This document shows, piece after piece, positions 42,672 through 50,630 of a stretch of DNA of 64,000 bases. Source of the DNA: BAIKAL-G1 sp943370385 (GTDB lineage Bacteria > Cyanobacteriota > Cyanobacteriia > PCC-6307 > Cyanobiaceae). Location: assembly GCA_943370385.1 (NCBI GenBank), contig CALRQT020000009.1:78763-142762 (forward strand), in the 5' to 3' direction. The number at the start of each line of letters is the position of its first letter. Positions within the stretch are counted from its first letter, which is position 1. The translations under genes and the position numbers were made by a program. Under the pieces are notes generated by a model. That model had not been told where the DNA came from, made no database searches, and saw only the letters and a list, made by a program, of their open reading frames with translations.

Positions 42672-43211
42672 GGAGTGGGGGGCTGGGAGGACTGGTGCTT
42701 TCGGGGCCTGAAGTGGGTGCTGCCTTGCTTGATCCCAATGCCGCCTGGCCGATTGGCTGGCCGTTGCCGCAGAACTGCCTGGGGACTGCCTCTGGCGGGC
42801 TGCAAGCTGTCAACAATGGATGCTTGTTTTGGCCGATCCTTCGAAGGTCGTGGCTTAGGCGAGGCTCCCGTTGCTGCTGACAAAAGCAGCCGCACGCTGA
42901 GCTAGGGATTCAGGGGGGGAGTAACGCAATGTTGCGGTTTGATCTGCTGGTGAGGTGTTACTAGCCTTGACCTCAATGGAATCATCTCTATCAAGTTTTG
43001 GCTCGATGGTTGGGGCCACGCCGATTGAGCGAAGGCGTTAAATCCACCTGGAAATGATTGGGACAAGGCTGGGAGTTGGGTTTGGGTTTAGGCCCTATCT
43101 TGACTTCATTTGTTTTGATGCAACTTGACTTCTCCTCCCAAGATTTGTGGTCCCCGTGGCTGTGGCGTAGAGGCTTTGGATGGGATAGCCAGTTGATCGG
43201 TTGAGTTGAGG
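42672..43211. other. 540-base intergenic stretch without a recognisable gene
   Basis: The stretch lies upstream of the minus-strand glycosyltransferase and downstream of fmt. It is AT-richer than neighbouring genes. One small hairpin with GCTGCT/AGCAGC arms near 42870 is visible. I found no tRNA-like fold, no good ORF and no clear terminator. A non-coding RNA is possible but unsupported. Confidence 0.4.
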
Positions 43212-44351
43212 TTAGGTCGCCGTGGGCGCAGGGCGTGTGGGGGCTTGGGTTTGCCGATTGGGGTGGCTTAAGCCTTGCTCGCCTGGCTTTGGGCCTAGCC
43301 GATCCCCCACCTGGGCCCCTAGCTGTTGCAGCAAGGCCTGGCCGCTGACCACCCCCTTGCCCTCCAGTTGGGCAGTGCGCAGCAGTAGGGGGCAGCCGGC
43401 GCTGGCCACCACCAGCCCCAGCTCCTTAGCCACGGCCAGCACGGTGCCCGGTTCGGGGCCCGGGCGGGCATCCCCAGCTCCTTGGGTCGCGGCAGCGCAG
43501 GCCGCCTGGATGGCGGGATCGTGGCGCAGTAGCTCGGCCGCTTCGGGGCTGAGCTGGTCCGCCAGCCGTTGCACCAGGGGTTCTGTGGCCAGCAGTTTGA
43601 GCCGTTTGCGGCCCCAGCTGGTCTGGGCGTTGGGGTAGAGCCCCATCACACGGCGATGGATCTGCAGGGCCGACTGGGCCCAGTCGATCTGCAGGTCGGC
43701 CTTGGTGAGCAGCCGGGCCGTGGTCAGGCCCTCGCTGGCCTGGGGGCACACCCCCAGGCGGGCCAGCCGCTCCGCTTCCGGGCCGGGACCGGCGGCGGCG
43801 ATCAGGGGCAGGGCCTCCACCAGCAGCTCGGCGGTAAGCCGTGACAGCCGCTCCCCCAGTTGGGTCGCGTTCTCCAGCAGGCCGATGGTTAGGGGGCGCT
43901 CCAGCAGCACCGGCCCGGTGTCTAGTCCCGCCTCCATCGCCATGATCCCTACCCCCGTTTCGGCATCACCCTCCAGCAGGCTCCACTGGATCGGGCCGGC
44001 GCCGCGCCAGCGGGGCAGCAGGGAGCCGTGGCCGTTCCAGCAGCCCAGGGGTGGCTGCTCCAGCACCGCCGGGGGCAGGATCTGGCCGAAGGCCACCACC
44101 ACCGAGAGGTCGGCCCCCAGGGCGGCCAGTTGGGCCTGGCACTCGCCATCGCGGCGGATCCGCTCGGGCGTGAACACCGGCAATCCCAGCTCCAGGGCCC
44201 GGGCCTTCACGGGCGAAGCCACTAACTCCTTGCCCCGGCCCCGGCGCCGGTCCGGCTGGCTCACCACGCCCACCAGCGTGTGGTCTGCGGCCACCAGGGC
44301 GTCCAGGCTGGGCACGGCGTAGGCGGGGGTGCCCCAGAACAGGATCTTCAT
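43212..44351 (-). CDS. fmt: methionyl-tRNA formyltransferase
   Basis: Formylates initiator Met-tRNA using 10-formyl-THF. ATG at 44351 gives the canonical MKILFWGTPAYAVPSLDAL; the open frame upstream is unrelated. The active-site block is NGHGSLLPRWRGAGPIQW, with catalytic Asn and His, then the conserved Asp in MEAGLDTGPVL. Most bacteria have NxHxSLLP with A-A at the second position; the NGHGS version looks characteristic of picocyanobacteria. 379 residues, slightly long through an Ala/Gly-rich C-terminal insert. Confidence 0.94.
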   Translation of the reverse strand: MKILFWGTPAYAVPSLDALVAADHTLVGVVSQPDRRRGRGKELVASPVKARALELGLPVFTPERIRRDGECQAQLAALGADLSVVVAFGQILPPAVLEQPPLGCWNGHGSLLPRWRGAGPIQWSLLEGDAETGVGIMAMEAGLDTGPVLLERPLTIGLLENATQLGERLSRLTAELLVEALPLIAAAGPGPEAERLARLGVCPQASEGLTTARLLTKADLQIDWAQSALQIHRRVMGLYPNAQTSWGRKRLKLLATEPLVQRLADQLSPEAAELLRHDPAIQAACAAATQGAGDARPGPEPGTVLAVAKELGLVVASAGCPLLLRTAQLEGKGVVSGQALLQQLGAQVGDRLGPKPGEQGLSHPNRQTQAPTRPAPTAT

Positions 44352-44397
44352 GGGGTCTGCCATGGCGATTGCCCGGGCAACCGCCCTAGGCCCGCCA

Positions 44398-45771
44398 TCA
44401 CGCCTCGCCCGTAATCGAGAGACCCTCCACCCACACGTGGGGACTGAGGCCATCGGGGGTGACCTTGGCCTCGCCCTCAAAACCGACGATGGCGTTCAGC
44501 AGGCTGCGGATGTCCCCGGCCACGGTGGCCGCCTCGATCGAGCGGGCTTCGCCGCCCTGGAGCAACCAGCCGTCAAAGGGCAGGGAGAAGGAGCCCTGGC
44601 TGGCCTTCACGCCCGCATGCAGGGCGGAGAGGGAATCGATCAGCACCAGGCCAGCGCCGCCCTGGCCGCTGGCAGCGTGGCGATCGAGGCCCAAGGCGGC
44701 GCCGGCGGCCCCGGGGGTGGCGCCAATCTCAAACCAGTCGGGGCCCACCGACACCTTGGCGCCGAGGCCGGCATGGCCCGTGGGGGCTACACCGAAGGCC
44801 CGGGCCGTGGCTTCGGAATGGAGGAAGTTCTGGAGCACGCCGCCCTCCACCAGGCTGAGCCGGCGGGTCGGGGTGCCTTCGCCATCGAAGCTGGAGGCGC
44901 CGATGTTGCCGGGGTTGAGGCCGTTGTCGGCGATTGAGAGGAAGGGCACCGCCAGGCTCTGGCCCAGGGAGCTACGGCTACTGAGGCTGACGCCATCGAG
45001 CACGGCGCGGGCGTTGAACAGGCTGCTGAACGCCCCAATCAGATCCAGAAAGGCCTCGGGACTGAACACGCAGGTGTAGTGGCCGGTGGCGATCGGCGCG
45101 TAGTCCAGGTGGGCAATGGTGCGGTCGGCCGCCTCGGTGATGCAACCGGCGAGATCGAGGTCGGAGGCGCCATAGGCGAGGCGCACGGCGCCGGCGCTGC
45201 GCGGTTTGCGGCCGGCCTGTTCGGCGCGGGCATAGAGGTAGACGCTGGCGGTGGTCAGCTGCTGTTGGCGACAGGCCCCGTCGCTGTTGAGATAAATCCG
45301 CTCGCTGCTGCGCTCGGCCAGGCCGTTGTAGGGAACGGTGGTCAGGGCTGGATGGCGATCGAGCAGTTGGCGCTCGGCGTCCTTGAGGCTGGTGAGCAGC
45401 TCCAGGATGCCGCGGGGCTCGTGCAAGGGCTGCTCGAGCACCTGCAGCGGCGCCGTGGCCAGGGGGGAAAAGGCGGGAGAGTCGTCGGGATTGCCGAAGG
45501 CGCTGGCGTCCTGGGCCCCGGCCAGGGCCTTTTGCAGGCCGCTATCGGAGAGGTCGGAGGTGCTGGTGATCCCCACCAAGCCGTCGCCATTCCACACCCG
45601 CACCGTGATCGAACTGCGCTGGGCCGCCTTCATCTGCTTGGCCTCGCCCCGGTCCACCTGCACCGAGCTGTCACTGCTGCTGGCGGCGCCCAGGTCCCAA
45701 CGGCCAATGCCTTGGGCCTGGGCGAAGGTTTCGATCCGGTTCCGCAGGGCGGGTGCGTCGAGCTTGTCCAT
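44398..45771 (-). CDS. tldE: TldE/PmbA-type metalloprotease subunit
   Basis: Partner subunit of the TldD/TldE zinc protease, which cleaves unfolded peptides and in some bacteria matures peptide antibiotics such as microcin B17. It has no zinc motif, as expected for TldE. ATG at 45771 gives about 457 residues; the frame open beyond it is antisense background. Blocks such as RSSITVRVWNGDGLVGITSTSDLS and GASSFDGEGTPTRRLSLVEGGVL are family-typical. Two bases separate it from tldD, so they are one operon. Confidence 0.88.
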   Translation of the reverse strand: MDKLDAPALRNRIETFAQAQGIGRWDLGAASSSDSSVQVDRGEAKQMKAAQRSSITVRVWNGDGLVGITSTSDLSDSGLQKALAGAQDASAFGNPDDSPAFSPLATAPLQVLEQPLHEPRGILELLTSLKDAERQLLDRHPALTTVPYNGLAERSSERIYLNSDGACRQQQLTTASVYLYARAEQAGRKPRSAGAVRLAYGASDLDLAGCITEAADRTIAHLDYAPIATGHYTCVFSPEAFLDLIGAFSSLFNARAVLDGVSLSSRSSLGQSLAVPFLSIADNGLNPGNIGASSFDGEGTPTRRLSLVEGGVLQNFLHSEATARAFGVAPTGHAGLGAKVSVGPDWFEIGATPGAAGAALGLDRHAASGQGGAGLVLIDSLSALHAGVKASQGSFSLPFDGWLLQGGEARSIEAATVAGDIRSLLNAIVGFEGEAKVTPDGLSPHVWVEGLSITGEA

Positions 45772-45773
45772 GC

Positions 45774-47231
45774 TCAGCGTCCTCCGACGGTGATCGAATC
45801 CACCTTGATGTGGGGTTGGCCCACGGTGACAAAAATGCTGCCGCTCACCGATCCACAGAAGCCCGCGGCCAGTTCCAGGTCGTTGGCGCACATGGAGATG
45901 CGGGGCATCACTTCCTTGGCTTCTCCTATCAAGGTGGCGCCTTTGACCGGTTTGGTCAGCTGGCCGTCCTCGATCAGGTACCCCTCTTCCACCGCAAAAT
46001 TGAACTGGCCCGTGGGGCCAACGCTGCCGCCGCCCATGGCCTTGCAATAGAGGCCCTTCTCCACCGAGGCGATCAGGTCTGCGGGGCTGTGGGGTCCGGC
46101 AGCGATATAGGTGTTGCGCATGCGGCTGGCGGCGGCAAAGGCATGGCTCTGGCGCCGGCCGCTGCCGGTGCGTTCGTGGCCGGTGCGGCGCTCGCCGGCC
46201 CGGTCGCTGAGGAAGCGGCGCAACACGCCGTTTTCAATCAACACCGTGCGCTGGGGCTCCATGCCCTCGTCATCCATCGAGAGGGAGCCAAAGGCGCCAT
46301 CGCTGAGGCCCTCATCAATGGCGGTCACGGCCTCATGGGCAATCAGCTCGCCCACCTGGTCGGCAAAGGGGGTGGTGCCCCGCTCCACCTGGGTGGTTTC
46401 CAGCAGGTGGCCGCAGGCCTCGTGGAAGATCACGCCGCCGAAGCGGTTGGCGAGCACCACGGGCACCTGGCAGGCCTCCACGTAGTCGGAATAGAGCATG
46501 GTGCCGGCGCTGCTGCACACCTCCTGGGCCGAGGCCTCCACGTCCCACTGGGTCAGGTGTTCGGGCCGGCCGGAGCTGCCGTAGCGGCGACCGGCGCTGG
46601 CGCGGTGCTCGCCATCGGCGGCCAGCACGGTGAGGCCCAGGGATTGGTGCAGACGGATGTCCCGGGCGAAGGTGCCGTCGCTAGCTGCGACCAGCACCTC
46701 CTGCCAGTCGCGGGCGTAGCTACCGCGGCGGGCCTGCAGGTGGGCGCCATGGCGTTCGAGCCGGTCGGTCCCCTCCAACAGCCGGGTGGTGGCCTCGGCC
46801 AGGGTTGGACAGGCCCCGAGCCAGGGGGCCTTGCTGGCGCCGAAATCCCGCAGGGTCGCCAGGCCGTTGAACCCGGACGGTCCGGGGTTGGCCAGGCTGG
46901 GAGCCGCCAAACCGAGCATGCCCAGGGCCTGCTCAAGGGCGCGGCGCAGGCCGGCCTCACTCAGGTCGTTGGTCGAAACGAACCCATCCCGCTCGCCCCG
47001 GAAGACGCGGATGCCGGCCCCCGTGCCAAAGGCGGGGCTGACGCTGGTGATGCGCTCCTGTTCGGCCAGCACCCCCAGGTGGTCGGTGCGTTCGAGGAAC
47101 ACCTCCACCAGGTCGGCGCCGGCGGCGCTGCCCAGGCCCAGCAGGCTCTCCAGGGGCGATCGCCAGGCGTGGTCGAAGCGGTCGGCCAGGCCCGAGGGGC
47201 TGGCGCTGGAGGGGGACAGGGTGACGACCAA
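45774..47231 (-). CDS. tldD: TldD-type zinc metalloprotease
   Basis: Catalytic subunit of the TldD/TldE protease. The zinc motif is HEACGH in GGVIFHEACGHLLE, with later conserved SMDDEGM and the C-terminal cysteine region ISMCANDLELAAGFCGSVSG. A TTG at 47231 is the likeliest start (about 485 residues, near the family length); the longer frame to 47375 would overlap the end of acsF. It is followed directly by tldE, then fmt. The natural peptide substrate is unknown, and no RiPP precursor was seen nearby. Confidence 0.88.
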   Translation of the reverse strand: MVVTLSPSSASPSGLADRFDHAWRSPLESLLGLGSAAGADLVEVFLERTDHLGVLAEQERITSVSPAFGTGAGIRVFRGERDGFVSTNDLSEAGLRRALEQALGMLGLAAPSLANPGPSGFNGLATLRDFGASKAPWLGACPTLAEATTRLLEGTDRLERHGAHLQARRGSYARDWQEVLVAASDGTFARDIRLHQSLGLTVLAADGEHRASAGRRYGSSGRPEHLTQWDVEASAQEVCSSAGTMLYSDYVEACQVPVVLANRFGGVIFHEACGHLLETTQVERGTTPFADQVGELIAHEAVTAIDEGLSDGAFGSLSMDDEGMEPQRTVLIENGVLRRFLSDRAGERRTGHERTGSGRRQSHAFAAASRMRNTYIAAGPHSPADLIASVEKGLYCKAMGGGSVGPTGQFNFAVEEGYLIEDGQLTKPVKGATLIGEAKEVMPRISMCANDLELAAGFCGSVSGSIFVTVGQPHIKVDSITVGGR

Positions 47232-47290
47232 CGGATGGGGAGCGGAGGGAAAGGGCCTGGTGGGGAGCTGGTCGACCGAGGGCGGAGGGT

Positions 47291-48388
47291 TCAGCGCACC
47301 GCCGGTTGGAACTGCTCGCTGCGAATCGGCGCCATGAAGAACAACTTCGCCATCTCGGCGCCGTTGGCCAGCCACAGGGGCAGCTTGCGCAGCAGCCGCA
47401 GGGGGGCCGGAGCGCCACTGGCGTCGGCGGCGCTGAGGGCCTCGTTGTTCTGCACGAGGCGCTCGAGGCGCACGTAGAACTTCGGATGGTCCACGTTTAA
47501 AACAACGGGGAAGACGCGCGCCGAGGTTTCGTTGGTTTTGGCGATCACCATCTTGTCGTAGTCGCGCGCATCAAGGCCGAGCGCTTCGTAGAACTCCTTG
47601 CGGGCCACATCGCGCACATACATGGTGGCAAACACCGCCAGTAGGAAGAAGCGGCAAAAGAGCCGGGCCTGGAGGCCCCGCACCGTGTCGGGTTGGGCCT
47701 TCATCAGGGCATCAAAGAAATCGCCGTGGCGATTTTCGTCTTGGCACCAGTTTTCAAAGAAGTTGAAGATCGGGAAGATCTTGCTTTCGGGGTGCTTCTC
47801 CAGGTGGCGAAAGATGGCGATGTAGCGCCAGTAGCCAATCTTCTCGGAGAGGTAGGTGGCGTAAAAGATGAACTTGGGTTGGAAGAAGGTGTAGGCCTTG
47901 CTGGCGGTGAGGAAGCCCAGGTCCAGTTGCAGGCCAAAATCGCCCATGGCTTTATTGAGGAAGCCGGCGTGGCGGGCCTCATCGCGGGCCATGTGGGCGA
48001 AGCATTCCGCCAGCAGGGGATTTTTCGCCTTGATGCGACGGCTCAGTTCCTTGTAGAGCAGGAAGCCCGAGAATTCCGAGGTGCAGCTCTGCTCGAGGAA
48101 TTCAACAAAGACCCGACGGGTGTCCGGGTCCAGCTTGTCGGCGGCGCCTTCGAATTCGCCCTGGCGCACGAAGTGGTGGCGGTTGTAATCCTTGCGGAAT
48201 TCTTCACAGATCGCTTCCAGTTCCACCACATTGGGCTGGAGGTCCATCGCCGCCATGGCGTCGAAGTCCGTGGTGTAGAAGCGGGGGGTCAGGATCGTGT
48301 CCTTCGCCGGCGCCTTGGTTGCGGGGGCATCGGGGGTGCCCAGGCTCGGGCCCGTGGTGGGCAGGGCGGTGGCGGTGGGGGGCACCAT
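47291..48388 (-). CDS. acsF: aerobic Mg-protoporphyrin IX monomethyl ester cyclase
   Basis: Di-iron oxygenase that forms the fifth (E) ring of chlorophyll using molecular oxygen. The iron-binding carboxylate/histidine motifs are visible: EFLEQSCTSEFSGFLLYKEL, ARDEARHAGF and WCQDENRHGDF. The C-terminal half contains two hydrophobic stretches for membrane contact. The 365 residues match cyanobacterial AcsF/ChlA. It ties the window to an oxygenic phototroph. It lies upstream of tldD in the same direction. Confidence 0.95.
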   Translation of the reverse strand: MVPPTATALPTTGPSLGTPDAPATKAPAKDTILTPRFYTTDFDAMAAMDLQPNVVELEAICEEFRKDYNRHHFVRQGEFEGAADKLDPDTRRVFVEFLEQSCTSEFSGFLLYKELSRRIKAKNPLLAECFAHMARDEARHAGFLNKAMGDFGLQLDLGFLTASKAYTFFQPKFIFYATYLSEKIGYWRYIAIFRHLEKHPESKIFPIFNFFENWCQDENRHGDFFDALMKAQPDTVRGLQARLFCRFFLLAVFATMYVRDVARKEFYEALGLDARDYDKMVIAKTNETSARVFPVVLNVDHPKFYVRLERLVQNNEALSAADASGAPAPLRLLRKLPLWLANGAEMAKLFFMAPIRSEQFQPAVR

Positions 48389-48506
48389 CGGGCAGCGCGG
48401 CAGCAGGATCTGGACCCATGGTAGGGGCCGTGAGGGCGTCCCTGGTGGGGCTGTTAAGCCTGGTTGTTAAGGGCTGCCCAGCCGCCTGACCTGGAGAGAT
48501 CCGGGC

Positions 48507-48977
48507 TCAATTGGCCCCCAGCCACTTCTGGCCGTTGAGCCGGGACACCACCCGGGACACCAGCAGGGCCAGGGTCATTTTCTTCTCATCGATCAGGAAC
48601 GATTCCAGCAGGCTCGCCTCGGCTCCCGCTTCGGCCAGGGCAATCGTTTTGGCTGAGCCGATGTCTTCGGCGGTGAAACAGAGCCAGAAGCGACGACCGC
48701 CCGAAAACGTTCCCTTCACGAAGGAACAGGGGCTGCCCACCACCGGCATCGGACCCTGCTCGAAGCTCAGCTCCACCGCGCCACCGCCATAGGCCTCGAT
48801 CTCCTTGGCCAGGCCCGGCAGCAGCAGTTGGGGCACAAATTGGCCGAAGGGCTGCTCCTCCGGGGCGGGCGGTTTGGGCTTGGCGGCGGGAGCGGCTGCA
48901 GGGGCCGCAGCAACAGGCTTGTCTGCCGGGCTGGCCGGACTGTCGTTCTGGGGCGCGGGGGTGGCGGAGTCAGTCAC
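48507..48977 (-). CDS. DUF2996 protein (LPA3-like)
   Basis: About 156 residues from a GTG at 48977. An Ala/Pro-rich first 50 residues is followed by the DUF2996 core: FGQFVPQLLLPGLAKEIEAYGG, GSPCSFVKGTF, RRFWLCFTAEDIGSAKTIALAE and FLIDEKKMTLALLVSRVVSRLNGQKWLG. The plant relative LPA3 assists photosystem II assembly; a similar role here is inference from family. It lies in the same direction as acsF, 118 bases downstream. Confidence 0.82.
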   Translation of the reverse strand: MTDSATPAPQNDSPASPADKPVAAAPAAAPAAKPKPPAPEEQPFGQFVPQLLLPGLAKEIEAYGGGAVELSFEQGPMPVVGSPCSFVKGTFSGGRRFWLCFTAEDIGSAKTIALAEAGAEASLLESFLIDEKKMTLALLVSRVVSRLNGQKWLGAN

Positions 48978-49072
48978 CGGCTCAGGCCTCAGGCATAACG
49001 CTGAACGAACTGTAGGCAGCAGAGGCCACGCTGCTGCACCCTGGCCAGGCCAAGTCACCCCTCCAGAGTCGG

Positions 49073-49190
49073 GGATTCAGCCCAGGCGCTTGGCCCCAGC
49101 CCGGGGTCTTGGCTTTCGCCAGGGGCCTTGGCCTTAGCCGTAGCTCTTGGATTCAGCCCTGGGCCCTAGCCCCGGGCCTTGGCCTCACCA
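49073..49190. repeat. imperfect duplicated segment beginning GGATTCAGCCC
   Basis: Two copies of roughly 40 bases, starting at 49073 and 49149 with GGATTCAGCCC and continuing in GC-rich sequence with CTTGGCC/CCTAGCC motifs, lie between the DUF2996 gene start and the end of the next gene. Similarity decays along the copy. No coding role. Confidence 0.45.
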
Positions 49191-49898
49191 ATCTGCGTCC
49201 GATTCCAGCTGCCAGCTGCGATCAACGGCCGCCGGGTCTGCGGGGTTGGGGCCTGCAGGGGCTTGGGCTGGCTGGGCCTGCTGGCGGTTTCCTAGGGGCC
49301 AGAGGCCTGTGCGGCGACTCCCCTGCTGGGCGGCCTGGGGGTCTGGCGGGGGCCCGGAGGGGCGGTTTCCGCCGGCCATGGTGCCGGTATCGGGCGCGGG
49401 GGATGTGCCGCGGCGGATCACCCGGAAGGGCACCGAGAGGGTGGGCTGGGGATCGGCTGGATGGCGACTCGGCCCTGCCCAGGCCTGGCCCGGCCAGGGG
49501 GCGGTAGGCCCTTCCCGGCTGTCCCGGCCCCAGGCCGAAGCGGGCTCCTGGCCGGGGCCGTCCACCCAGGCTTCCGCTGGCCCGTCCGTCTCGCTCTCGC
49601 CCCGGCCCCAGGGCCAGGCGCGCCGGGAGCGTCCATCGGCGATGGGGCGATGCAGCTGGCGTCGGGTGCTGGTGCCGCCGGCCTGGAGAGCCAGGGCCGT
49701 GGCCGTGGCGCTGAGGGCAGCGCCGCCCCCGGCCGCCAGGGCGAGCCAGCTGCCGATGGTCCATTCCGGCGAGCGCCAGATCAGAAGCCGCAGGCCCACC
49801 CAGGGCCTGGGATTGATCGCCCCCACCAGCAGCACCGCCAGCAGGGGCGCCAGCAGGGGAAGCAGCAACAGGCGACGCAGCAGCACGGCGGGGGGCAT
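49185..49898 (-). CDS. membrane protein of unknown function
   Basis: A 237-residue protein with two N-terminal membrane helices (LLLLPLLAPLLAVLLVGAI and SWLALAAGGGAALSATATALAL) separated by PRPWVGLRLLIWRSPEWTIG, then a long hydrophilic Pro/Gly/Gln-rich region including a short conserved-looking LSVPFRVIRRG. The layout recalls cyanobacterial LapA-like proteins, but I cannot assign it. It overlaps the ubiX stop by one base (TAATG arrangement), so it is the third gene of the zam-ubiX transcript. Confidence 0.65.
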   Translation of the reverse strand: MPPAVLLRRLLLLPLLAPLLAVLLVGAINPRPWVGLRLLIWRSPEWTIGSWLALAAGGGAALSATATALALQAGGTSTRRQLHRPIADGRSRRAWPWGRGESETDGPAEAWVDGPGQEPASAWGRDSREGPTAPWPGQAWAGPSRHPADPQPTLSVPFRVIRRGTSPAPDTGTMAGGNRPSGPPPDPQAAQQGSRRTGLWPLGNRQQAQPAQAPAGPNPADPAAVDRSWQLESDADW

Positions 49899-50626
49899 TA
49901 AGGGGGCGTGCCTCCGAGGAACGGGACGTTGGTTAGGGGGACGTCAGGTGACTGGCCTTGGCTTGAGGGGACTTGGCTTGCCGGGACTTGGCTTGCCGGG
50001 CCTGGGCTTGTCTGGACACCGTCGACGGGGCCCTGCCAGCGCTGCAGCGCCCCCAGGTCGTAGCCCAGGCAGTCGAACACCCGGATCACCAGGAAATCAA
50101 CCATCTGCTCGATCGTGGTGGGCTGGTGATACCAGGCCGGCACCGGCGGGGCGATGCGGGCGCCGGCTTCGGCCAGGGTGGTGAGGTTGCGCAGGTGGAT
50201 CAGGCTCCAGGGCAGTTCCCGGGGGCAGATCACCAGGGGCCGGCCTTCCTTGAGGTGCACGTCGGCGGCCCGCTCCAGCAGGTCGGTGGCCACGCCGGCG
50301 GCGATGCGGCCGACGCTGCCCATGCTGGCCGGCAGGATCACCATGCCGCGGGTGCGAAAGCTGCCGCTGGCGATGGCTGCGGCCTGGTCGTTCCAGCGGT
50401 GGCAGCGCAGTTCGCCGCTCTGGCAGCCGGTGCGCTCGCGCCAAAAGGCCTCCTGGGCCCCGGGCTCGCTCGGCACCCGGATGCCCAATTCGGCCTGCCA
50501 AACCGTGATCGCGCCGCGGCTGGTGACCAGTTCGACCGTCTCGCCGGCCTCCAGCAGCAGCTGCAGGGCCCGTTGGGCCAGGGGTTGGCCCGAGGCACCG
50601 GACACGGCCAGCACCAGGGGATCCAT
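49898..50626 (-). CDS. ubiX: UbiX-type flavin prenyltransferase
   Basis: Makes prenylated FMN for UbiD-type decarboxylases (plastoquinone or ubiquinone-like pathways). The core includes LAVSGASGQPLAQRALQLL, VILPASMGSVGRIAAGVATDLLERAADVHLKEGRPLVICPRELP-type FMN/prenyl-binding sequence. ATG at 50626 gives 242 residues against about 190-210 for the family. The excess is a C-terminal tail made of pentapeptide-like repeats (QTSPG, PASQV, PASQV, PSSQG). It follows the zam-like gene by four bases. Confidence 0.9.
   Translation of the reverse strand: MDPLVLAVSGASGQPLAQRALQLLLEAGETVELVTSRGAITVWQAELGIRVPSEPGAQEAFWRERTGCQSGELRCHRWNDQAAAIASGSFRTRGMVILPASMGSVGRIAAGVATDLLERAADVHLKEGRPLVICPRELPWSLIHLRNLTTLAEAGARIAPPVPAWYHQPTTIEQMVDFLVIRVFDCLGYDLGALQRWQGPVDGVQTSPGPASQVPASQVPSSQGQSPDVPLTNVPFLGGTPP
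49953..50012 (-). repeat. four 15-bp tandem units forming the UbiX tail
   Basis: Two units are identical (49968-49982 and 49983-49997, plus-strand GGGACTTGGCTTGCC); a degenerate unit flanks on each side. On the coding strand they read as Ser/Gln/Val/Pro/Ala pentapeptides at the very C-terminus, past the conserved enzyme. Confidence 0.85.
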
Positions 50627-50630
50627 GGGG

